NCBI RefSeq assembly: GCF_035181385.1
Contig: NZ_JAXCJK010000003.1
Coordinates: 186,001 to 250,000, forward strand
Length of the DNA: 64,000 bases
Direction: 5' to 3'
Origin: Moraxella sp035181385
GTDB taxonomy: Bacteria > Pseudomonadota > Gammaproteobacteria > Pseudomonadales > Moraxellaceae
The notes beneath the pieces are model-generated. The model ran no database searches. It was not told the origin of the DNA and saw only the letters and a program-made list of their open reading frames with translations. Below are positions 51,776 to 59,312 of the stretch, piece by piece; position 1 is the first letter of the stretch; each line of letters opens with the position of its first letter. A program made the position numbers and the translations under genes.

Positions 51776-52099
51776 TTATTTATTTTGTCCAGCACAGTTG
51801 GGGCTGTCTGGGGCTTTTGCTTGTTTTGTCCATTCATCGGGCGTGTAGGCATGAATGGCGAATGCATGAATCGTACCACCATTGATTTGCATGAGTGATT
51901 GTGTAAGAGCATAAATCATTTGATGGCGAGCAATCAGTCGTTTGTCTACAAAAGCATCGCTGACTATGACTAATTTAAAATGGCTTTCTTTGCCATCAAA
52001 ATATCCTGCGTGTTTATGGCTTTCGTTGTCAAGCATGACATAGGTTGGGCTAAGTTGTTGTATGGCATCTAAGATGGCGTTAGCAGTCGGTGTATTCAT
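51776..52099 (-). CDS. bolA: BolA-family protein
   Basis: The 107-residue protein has the BolA class II-like KH fold, with the signature SHFKLVIVSDAFVDKRLIARHQMIYALT and the conserved His in GTIHAFAIHAYTPDEW. These partner monothiol glutaredoxins in iron-sulphur handling. The family symbol bolA is used loosely; it could be ibaG-like. GGAAATC lies before the ATG. It is divergent from the oxidoreductase-like/yhiN pair. Confidence 0.9.
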   Translation of the reverse strand: MNTPTANAILDAIQQLSPTYVMLDNESHKHAGYFDGKESHFKLVIVSDAFVDKRLIARHQMIYALTQSLMQINGGTIHAFAIHAYTPDEWTKQAKAPDSPNCAGQNK

Positions 52100-52301
52100 T
52101 GATTTCCTTAAAGTTTATCAGTATTAATCGTTTTTATGATATTTTAAAAAACAGACTTTAACGATTTTGTGCTATGATTTGTATTAAAGAGTATGCGTGT
52201 ATTTTTGTGATGATTTCATTATAATAAAAGTCAAAATAAATACAAGTATTTGCGACAAAAAGCATCAACTTTATTGATTAACAAGACATCTGTGAGAAAA
52301 A

Positions 52302-52493
52302 ATGACCGATTTAACCAATATTCCTTTGCCACCAGAGCCACCAGAAGATTATGAATGTTGTAATAATGGTTGCGATGAACTGTGTGTATTTGAAATTTAT
52401 CGCTTGCAAAAAGCAGATTATGATGCCAAATATAATCATGGGCATGATCATTTAAATAAAAGCATTCGTTCAAAAGAGGGTACTGATGAGTGA
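52302..52493 (+). CDS. Oxidoreductase-like N-terminal domain protein
   Basis: The 63-residue protein reads PPEPPEDYECCNNGCDELCV then a helix (YRLQKADYDAKY), the signature of the Oxidored-like family (PF09791). The four cysteines (about 19, 20, 24, 28) could bind metal. Eukaryotic relatives (OXLD1) are mitochondrial and of unclear role. It overlaps the next gene, yhiN, by 8 bases, so the two are translated together and may act together. Confidence 0.82.
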   Translation: MTDLTNIPLPPEPPEDYECCNNGCDELCVFEIYRLQKADYDAKYNHGHDHLNKSIRSKEGTDE

Positions 52494-53727
52494 TGGTGTA
52501 TTAAAACCGTCGGAGAATTTTGATGCCATCATCATCGGTGCTGGTGCTTCTGGGTTGTTTTGTGCATTTCATGTTGCTCTTTATGGCAAGCGTGTCTTGG
52601 TGCTTGACCATGCCAATAAAGCAGGCAAAAAAATTCTCATGTCTGGTGGCGGTCGCTGCAATTTTGTTAATATGTCGGTTACACCTAATGCGTTCATCGG
52701 TCAAAATTGCCATTTTGTAAAATCTGCTTTGAGCCGCTATACAAGTGATGATTTTATCAAACTTGTACAAAAACATGGCATCGCTTATCATGAAAAATCA
52801 CACGGAGAGCTGTTTTGTGATGATTCATCTAAAGACATTTTAAATATGCTCATCAGCGAGTGTGATATGGCAGGTGTGGATATTCGTTTAAATACAAGTA
52901 TTGATCAGATTGTCAAAAATCATACGGACGAATTTAAGCTGTCTATCTTGCCAAAAAATGGCAAGTCTTATGAATTATCTTGTCGTCATTTGATTATCGC
53001 TACAGGCGGATTGTCAATTCCGACACTTGGTTCTAGTGGCTTTGGTTATCAAACCGCAGTCCAGTTTGGACATAGCATTGTGCCCACTGAAGCGTCCTTG
53101 GTGCCATTTACTTTTACTGACCGAGTAGGCGAGCTGACTAAGTCGTTGGCGGGCATCAGTCTTGATGTGGTTGCTTTTAATGATAAGGCAAGTTTTACCC
53201 TGCCCATGCTTTTTACTCATCGGGGTCTGTCTGGGCCTGCAATGCTTCAGCTGTCTAATTATTGGCAATTAGGAGAGATGATTAGTATCAATCTATTGCC
53301 TGAGCATGATGTAGGACGGCTGCTGATTGATGCAAAAAGAACATACCCAAAACAGTATATTCGTACTATTTTGGCACCTTATTTCCCCAAAAAATTATTG
53401 GCGGTTTTGCAGAGTGTTTTTTGGCAAAAATGGCAGGATATTGAGCTTGCCAATGTCAAAGATAAGGACTTGGTGAATATTGGTAAAAACATCAATGCTT
53501 GGCAAATTAAGCCGTCAGGCACGGAAGGCTATCGGGTGGCGGAGGTAACCCGAGGTGGTGTCAATACAGATGAGGTGAAAGGTAAAACGATGGAGAGCAA
53601 GCTGTGTTCACGATTGTACTTTATTGGTGAAGTGCTTGATGTGACAGGACATTTGGGCGGATTTAATTTCATGTGGGCTTGGGCGAGTGCTTATGTGTGT
53701 AGCGAGGCAGTGGGAGCAGATTGGTAA
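52486..53727 (+). CDS. yhiN: FAD/NAD(P)-dependent oxidoreductase, HI0933/YhiN family
   Basis: This cytosolic flavoprotein has 413 residues. The FAD Rossmann motif is IIIGAGASGLFCAFH (about 16-30), then KKILMSGGGRCNF, the family mark. LIIATGGLSIPTLGSSGFGY and the C-terminal GEVLDVTGHLGGFNFMWAWASA complete the FAD site. The reaction is unknown for most members; BaiN relatives act on bile-acid intermediates. Its ATG lies inside the preceding small gene. It is convergent with aat. Confidence 0.92.
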   Translation: MSDGVLKPSENFDAIIIGAGASGLFCAFHVALYGKRVLVLDHANKAGKKILMSGGGRCNFVNMSVTPNAFIGQNCHFVKSALSRYTSDDFIKLVQKHGIAYHEKSHGELFCDDSSKDILNMLISECDMAGVDIRLNTSIDQIVKNHTDEFKLSILPKNGKSYELSCRHLIIATGGLSIPTLGSSGFGYQTAVQFGHSIVPTEASLVPFTFTDRVGELTKSLAGISLDVVAFNDKASFTLPMLFTHRGLSGPAMLQLSNYWQLGEMISINLLPEHDVGRLLIDAKRTYPKQYIRTILAPYFPKKLLAVLQSVFWQKWQDIELANVKDKDLVNIGKNINAWQIKPSGTEGYRVAEVTRGGVNTDEVKGKTMESKLCSRLYFIGEVLDVTGHLGGFNFMWAWASAYVCSEAVGADW

Positions 53728-53770
53728 GCACTTTGGTTGCCAGACTCGCTGGGCAAAATATTTTTTCCTA

Positions 53771-54520
53771 TCATTGATCAGTAAAAGCCACCAATTCTTT
53801 AACAGGCATTCTGCCATTTAATTGTGGTGTGATGGTATGGTTTAGTATGCTGATTTGAGCAAGAAAGTCTGCCCTTGGGATTAAAGTTGCTCCAAGACTC
53901 ATTAGGTGTGAGTTTTCTAATTGGCAATCAATCAGTTGTATATTTTTGTGTTTTGCAATCACATTCATTGCCCAAAATGCCATTTTTGATGCGTCTGTAC
54001 GAGTGTGAAACATACTCTCACCACAAAATACTGCACCAAGTTGTAAACCGTACAGCCCTCCAATCAGCTCGCTGATTTGTGGTTCGCCTTCCCAAATCTC
54101 AATGCTAATCGCCACGCCTATTTCATGCAGGCGTGTGTAAGCATCTATCATTTGAGTGGTTATCCAAGTATCATCAGCATAAAGGCGAGGTTTGGCACAG
54201 GCGTGAATAACACGCTTAAAAGCGGTATTTGTGCTGATTTGCCAAGTGGATTTTTTGGCAGTGCGGACAAGGCTGTTAGACGGTTGAAAATCGTGGGGGC
54301 GTAGCACACAGCGAACAGGTGGACACCACCAACAAATTGGGTCGCCATCATTAGACCAAGGAAAGACCCCCACACGATAGGCATTTAATAGCGTGGCGAT
54401 GGATAAGTCAGCTCCTGCACCAATAAAGCCGTCTTCGTCTGCCACATCAATGATGTTAGAGAAATTAAACACAGAGCGGTCAGCAATGGCGTGTAGGTCG
54501 GCAAGACTAAGAATTTGCAT
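53771..54520 (-). CDS. aat: Leucyl/phenylalanyl-tRNA--protein transferase
   Basis: This cytosolic enzyme of the N-degron pathway adds Leu or Phe to N-terminal Lys/Arg. It has 249 residues. GVFPWSNDGDPICWWCPPVRCVL (about 33-55, here slightly altered from the common FPWY) is the core motif, followed by GIEIWEG-like SIEIWEGEPQISELIGGLYG and the FCGESMF segment. Stop codons of aat and yhiN face each other across 43 bases. Confidence 0.93.
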   Translation of the reverse strand: MQILSLADLHAIADRSVFNFSNIIDVADEDGFIGAGADLSIATLLNAYRVGVFPWSNDGDPICWWCPPVRCVLRPHDFQPSNSLVRTAKKSTWQISTNTAFKRVIHACAKPRLYADDTWITTQMIDAYTRLHEIGVAISIEIWEGEPQISELIGGLYGLQLGAVFCGESMFHTRTDASKMAFWAMNVIAKHKNIQLIDCQLENSHLMSLGATLIPRADFLAQISILNHTITPQLNGRMPVKELVAFTDQ

Positions 54521-54656
54521 GATGTTAATGGCGTATTGTTGCTAAGTACTACATGGATATTGTTTATAACCAATGACAGCAAAAGTTTATCAAAACAACA
54601 GATGATATCGACAAAATCAAAATATTGAATGATTGCGGTAATGACCAATGAGCCAA

Positions 54657-54687
54657 GTCAAAAAGGACGAAAAATTCATCGCCCTTT
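54657..54687 (-). terminator. Terminator for trxB
   Basis: On the minus strand AAAGGGCG (54687-54680) pairs with CGTCCTTT (54669-54662), with one G-U pair, a 10-base loop and a short T-run. It is 15 bases after the trxB stop. Confidence 0.6.
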
Positions 54688-54701
54688 GATTGGTTTAAAA
54701 A

Positions 54702-55640
54702 TTACAAACCGTCTAAATACTTTTCAGCGTCTAGTGCTGCCATACAGCCCGTTCCTGCCGATGTGATGGCTTGGCGATAGATGTGGTCGGCGACATCGCC
54801 TGCGGCAAACACGCCTTGTACGCTGGTGGCGGTGGCATTGCCATTTAATCCGCTATTGACTGTGATATAGCCATCTTTCATGTTGATTTTACCATCAAAC
54901 ATGGCAGTGTTTGGTGTATGTCCAATGGCAACAAACATTCCTGTTACATCAAGTGTTTTGCTTGTGCCGTCTGTGTTTTCAATGACCACCCCAGTAACGC
55001 CCATCTCATCACCCACAACTTCTTTGATGGTGCTGTTCCATTCAATAGAAATATTGCCATTGTTGACTTTCTCAAACAATTGTTCTTGCATGATTTTTTC
55101 AGCACGCAGGGCATCACGGCGATGCACCAGCGTTACATGGTTTGCAATATTTGATAGGTACAAGGCCTCTTCAACAGCAGTATTACCACCACCAATAACC
55201 GCAACTTTTTGATTTTTATAAAAAAATCCATCACAAGTTGCACAAGCTGACACACCACGACCCATGAATCTAGATTCGCTTTCAAGCCCTAGATATTGAG
55301 CGGTTGCCCCTGTGGCGATGATGAGTGCATCACAAGTGTAACTTTGTTTATCACCCATGAGTGTGAATGGGCGATTTTGTAAATCCACATCTTGAATGTG
55401 GTCATAAATAAGCTGTGTGCCAAATCGTTCGGCGTGCTCTTTCATTTCTTCAACAAGTGCTGTGCCCGTTAGGCCGTGGCGACCACCTGGCCAATTGTCA
55501 ATCTCAGTGGTGGTGGTCAACTGCCCACCCACAGTCAAGCCTGTGATGATGACAGGGTTTAGGTTGGCACGAGCAGCATAAATGGCGGCTGAATAGCCAG
55601 CAGGTCCAGAACCCAAAATGATCAGTTTGTGATGTGTCAT
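54702..55640 (-). CDS. trxB: Thioredoxin reductase
   Basis: This FAD/NADPH flavoenzyme keeps thioredoxin reduced. It has 312 residues, with the FAD site LIILGSGPAGYSAAIYAARA (6-25), the redox pair CATC (133-136), the NADPH site VIGGGNTAVEEALYL and the C-terminal GVFAAGDVADHIYRQAI. I use the ATG at 55640 with GGGA upstream; the TTG at 55652 would add four residues across that site. It is divergent from ftsK. Confidence 0.96.
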   Translation of the reverse strand: MTHHKLIILGSGPAGYSAAIYAARANLNPVIITGLTVGGQLTTTTEIDNWPGGRHGLTGTALVEEMKEHAERFGTQLIYDHIQDVDLQNRPFTLMGDKQSYTCDALIIATGATAQYLGLESESRFMGRGVSACATCDGFFYKNQKVAVIGGGNTAVEEALYLSNIANHVTLVHRRDALRAEKIMQEQLFEKVNNGNISIEWNSTIKEVVGDEMGVTGVVIENTDGTSKTLDVTGMFVAIGHTPNTAMFDGKINMKDGYITVNSGLNGNATATSVQGVFAAGDVADHIYRQAITSAGTGCMAALDAEKYLDGL

Positions 55641-55808
55641 GAAAAATCCCAATGATTAAATCTAATATCTATATAAATTTTTCTAGTATATGGGAAAATT
55701 AGTAAAGATTGCAAGACAAATCTGGCAAATCGTCATGATTGACAAAAGTAAATTTAGAGAATAGTATCCAGCCTATTAAAAATTTTTTGCAAAATCATGA
55801 TAAAACTT

Positions 55809-55838
55809 TTGGTATATCAAAGCGTTATCCTATATAAT
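55809..55838 (+). promoter_or_regulatory. Sigma70-type promoter for ftsK
   Basis: TTGGTA (55809-55814) and TATAAT (55833-55838) are 18 bases apart, or 16 if TATATA at 55831 is used. The predicted start near 55845 leaves a leader of about 37 bases. Confidence 0.6.
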
Positions 55839-55881
55839 GTAGAGTTTGAATTTTTGACCGCCTACCATAAAGCATCATACC

Positions 55882-58623
55882 ATGAATAAACTACTACAAT
55901 ACGATTTTGTCAATCAAATGCTCGGTCAGCTGCCTACTATTAAACGCTTGTTTTTTAGTGTGGTTGCTGTAGCATTATTTGCATTTTTGTTCGTCTCTTT
56001 GTTTTCTTATGACCCTACCGACCCTGCTTGGTCTTATGTGGGTGCTCATCAAGACATTACCAATATTGGCGGTCGTTTGGGGGCATGGACAGCAGATATT
56101 TTGCTTGTGTTTTTTGGATTTGGTGCGTGGTTTATCTTGCTGGTGATTGTGTATGAGTTGGTGCATTTGTGGTGGGAGCGTACTTCTGTTTTTTGGCTAT
56201 TACGATTCTTTGCTTATGTGTTCTTATTGGCGTGCGTAAGTGCACTTTGTGCACAAATTGGTACATGGTGGGGGAATAAATCAACCATCTTTGGTGGCGT
56301 GCTTGGGCATGAGCTGATGGCATCATTGGTGGGGGTGTTAGGCGTGATGGCTACAATCGGATTTTTGGGTGTTGTTGGGCTGGTTGTGGCGGTTTTGACT
56401 TTTGACATTCCTTGGCTGGCATTTTGGCAAAAGCGTTACCGCAAGGCGGGGGTTGATGAAGTTGATACAAAAGATATGATGAGTGATGAAAGTAGTTATC
56501 ATGATAAATTCATCATCAGTCAAAACAGCCCAATAGTTCCTAATTATCAGCCACACAATCACGAAGGCACGCTGGAGAGCTTTTTGGTAAATTCTGGTTT
56601 GCGTGAGGAGTTGATCGCCAAAAAACAGGCGGAATTGGACAGTAAGCTTGCAGAAGATCATACAGGTAGCATGCCAATCTATGAGACGCATACTCAGCCC
56701 AACTATGAGAATTTGCCCAATGATGTCGTAGGCGAAATGAGCGTTGTGGATGCTAATGCACCCCATCAGGCTGATGAACCGACCGCTTTTGATGATTTTA
56801 TTGAGCAATCAGTGGTGTTGTCGGATATCAATGACAGCGATGTTTCTCATGAGGTGGGTTTTGATGAGGTGATTTTGCCTGATTTGCAAGAAACAAACTT
56901 GCAAGAAATGAGCTTGCCAAAAACAAAAGTGGATTTAAAGGGGTTGGATTTGGGTGATCTGGCGGTCAATAACGATGTTGGATCGTTTGAGTTGCCTAAT
57001 GCCCCTCAGTTTGATGCCTTTCAGCCTGATGACTTTCAAATGGCGGAGTCAACAAAAGTAGAGCAAGCACCTGTGCATAATATCATGCCAAAATCCATGC
57101 CAAGCGGTGTTGAGAGACCAAAATCACACGCCATGAGTACATTGGAATATCGCATGAGTCTAAGTCCTGTGCCTACGCTTGATATCTTAGACCCAAAACC
57201 TAAAAAGTTCATCACTTATACCCCAAGCCAACTCCAAGAACTCTCAGAATTGCTTGAAATCAAATTACAAGAATTTAACATCAAAGCCAGTGTGATTTCG
57301 GCGATGGTGGGGCCTGTGGTTACTCGCTTTGAAGTGGACTTGGCGGCAGGCATCAAGGCGAGTCGGGTCAGCAAGATTTCTCAGGATTTGGCACGCTCCA
57401 TGCGTATGACTTCTTTGCGGGTGATTCCTGTGATTGCAGGCAAATCCTATATTGGCATTGAGGTGCCAAACCGTAATCGCCAAGAGGTTGGTCTGATTGA
57501 GCTTTTGGATACTGATGACTATAAAAACCCAAATGCTGGCATCAGCATTGCTATTGGGGCAGATATTAATGGCAAACCTGTGATTGCTGACCTTGCCAAA
57601 GCACCACATATGCTGGTGGCAGGTACGACAGGTTCGGGCAAATCGGTACTGGTGAATTCGTTTTTGATGTCTATGCTGTTAAAATATACGCCAGACGAGC
57701 TCAAACTGATGCTGATTGATCCAAAACAGCTTGAACTGGCCAATTATGTCGACATTCCGCATCTGCTGACCCCTGTCATCACTGATATGGCGGAAGCGAC
57801 CGCTGCACTTAATTGGTGCGTTACCGAGATGGAACGCCGTTATCTTCTCATGAGCAAGCTGCGTGTACGCAATTTGGCCGCTTTTAACCAGAAGATTGCC
57901 GAGGCAAATGAAGCTGGTGAGCCAATTTTAGATCCATTGTGGCATGCTTCTGATCATGTGAGTGATGGTGCGCCTAAGCTAAAACCATTATCAAAAATTG
58001 TCGTTGTGGCAGATGAATTTGCCGACATGATCATGCAACTTGGCAAAACTGCCGAGGAGCCGATTGTCCGACTTGCCCAAAAATCTCGTGCGGCAGGCAT
58101 TCATCTAATCTTGGCAACCCAAAGACCTGTGGCAAATGTGGTTACTGGTCTTATCAAGTCCAACATTCCTTCTCGTGTTGCTTTGCGTGTGAACTCTGCA
58201 ACCGACAGTCGCATCATCATCGAAGAATCTGGGGCGGAGAATATGCTTGGGCATGGTGATATGATGTTTTTGGCACCAGGGGCGATTGAGACTGAGCGTG
58301 TGCATGGGGCGTATGTTAAAGATGATGAGGTAAATCGTGTAACGGATGCTTGGCGTGAAAGGGGCGTGCCTGATTATATCGATTTAAGCGAAAGCTATAC
58401 CTTTGAAGGAGAGGGCTCTGGCGATGGCGGTGCAGGCGGTGATGATGAGTATTTTGATTTGGCGGTATCGCACATTTTGGAGACTCGTAAGGTCTCTATT
58501 TCTGCCTTACAGCGTAAATTTAGTATTGGCTATAATCGTGCTGCACGCATTGTTGATGTGATGGAAGAGCGAGGGGTGGTCAGTGCAGCAGATCACAGTG
58601 GCAAGCGTCAGATTTTGATGTAG
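55882..58623 (+). CDS. ftsK: DNA translocase FtsK
   Basis: This inner-membrane divisome protein clears chromosome termini and activates XerCD. It has 913 residues: four N-terminal membrane helices (about 20-175), an acidic linker (about 190-430), then the motor. Walker A GTTGSGKS is at 581-588, Walker B IVVVADEFADMIM follows, and the winged-helix gamma domain (about 855-913, VSISALQRKFSIGYNRAARIV) reads KOPS. The linker is short compared with E. coli. It is directly followed (6 bases) by the next gene. Confidence 0.96.
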   Translation: MNKLLQYDFVNQMLGQLPTIKRLFFSVVAVALFAFLFVSLFSYDPTDPAWSYVGAHQDITNIGGRLGAWTADILLVFFGFGAWFILLVIVYELVHLWWERTSVFWLLRFFAYVFLLACVSALCAQIGTWWGNKSTIFGGVLGHELMASLVGVLGVMATIGFLGVVGLVVAVLTFDIPWLAFWQKRYRKAGVDEVDTKDMMSDESSYHDKFIISQNSPIVPNYQPHNHEGTLESFLVNSGLREELIAKKQAELDSKLAEDHTGSMPIYETHTQPNYENLPNDVVGEMSVVDANAPHQADEPTAFDDFIEQSVVLSDINDSDVSHEVGFDEVILPDLQETNLQEMSLPKTKVDLKGLDLGDLAVNNDVGSFELPNAPQFDAFQPDDFQMAESTKVEQAPVHNIMPKSMPSGVERPKSHAMSTLEYRMSLSPVPTLDILDPKPKKFITYTPSQLQELSELLEIKLQEFNIKASVISAMVGPVVTRFEVDLAAGIKASRVSKISQDLARSMRMTSLRVIPVIAGKSYIGIEVPNRNRQEVGLIELLDTDDYKNPNAGISIAIGADINGKPVIADLAKAPHMLVAGTTGSGKSVLVNSFLMSMLLKYTPDELKLMLIDPKQLELANYVDIPHLLTPVITDMAEATAALNWCVTEMERRYLLMSKLRVRNLAAFNQKIAEANEAGEPILDPLWHASDHVSDGAPKLKPLSKIVVVADEFADMIMQLGKTAEEPIVRLAQKSRAAGIHLILATQRPVANVVTGLIKSNIPSRVALRVNSATDSRIIIEESGAENMLGHGDMMFLAPGAIETERVHGAYVKDDEVNRVTDAWRERGVPDYIDLSESYTFEGEGSGDGGAGGDDEYFDLAVSHILETRKVSISALQRKFSIGYNRAARIVDVMEERGVVSAADHSGKRQILM

Positions 58624-58629
58624 GTTGAT

Positions 58630-59160
58630 ATGGATTTACATGGTTATTTGCCCATCATTGTGGCATTGGGCATTTTGGGTTTTTTATTGGGTAATATTTT
58701 TGCCCTAAAACCCAAAGCTCATGAGGTGAGGACGGCAGATTTTCGCCTGTTGGCTCGTCAGTTTGGCATTAATCCTAAGCTTATCACTCGCCCAAACTGG
58801 CTACCTGCCAAGCCTCAAAAACAAAATCATCATACCGCTAAGACTGATTTTGTGGCAATGTACGCCATGGTGCGTGATGATTGGCGATTGCCGATGGTGC
58901 GTTTTGTTCGTGTTGATGGTGTGTGGCAGGGGGCTGATGATGAACTTGCCACATTGATTGAGAATATGCCAAAGACCATCACAGATCATGCGGTGGGATT
59001 GCAATTTAAAGCCAACAGCGTAGCATTGTATTGGGCAGATGCTCATTATCAGTCATCACAAGGTATGCATCAATTAGATATAAATACTGCCAAAATGGAT
59101 TTGCAAAAGCTGTGTCAAGCACTCAACATATTGGGTGATTTTGTCAATGCACGCAAATGA
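58630..59160 (+). CDS. Membrane-anchored protein of unknown function
   Basis: The 176-residue protein has one N-terminal membrane helix (LPIIVALGILGFLLGNIFAL, 7-26), a basic stretch and a small soluble domain of mixed strands and helices. I do not recognise a family. The topology (short N-tail, single helix, globular rest) is like that of ZipA, but the ZipA FtsZ-binding domain is not evident and the length is short. It starts 6 bases after ftsK, so it likely shares that message and may act at the divisome. Confidence 0.75.
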   Translation: MDLHGYLPIIVALGILGFLLGNIFALKPKAHEVRTADFRLLARQFGINPKLITRPNWLPAKPQKQNHHTAKTDFVAMYAMVRDDWRLPMVRFVRVDGVWQGADDELATLIENMPKTITDHAVGLQFKANSVALYWADAHYQSSQGMHQLDINTAKMDLQKLCQALNILGDFVNARK

Positions 59161-59186
59161 TGCGGTTGGCTGTTAATAATTATCAT

Positions 59187-59280
59187 CAATCATGATTGCC
59201 ATCTTGTCATGATGGGCGATTGTGTGCTATTTTATAAAATAGTATTTTGACTGGTCAATTTTGTCCATTTTAGTGGACAA
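59187..59280. promoter_or_regulatory. Palindromes upstream of topA
   Basis: The region holds CAATCATGATTG (59187-59198, perfect), TTGAC-TG-GTCAA (59247-59258) and a hairpin TTGTCCA/TGGACAA (59261-59267, 59274-59280). The last two are 33-52 bases before the topA ATG and could be operators or leader structures. Confidence 0.4.
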
Positions 59281-59312
59281 TCCAATAAAAACCAATATAA
59301 AAAGGTAACTTC

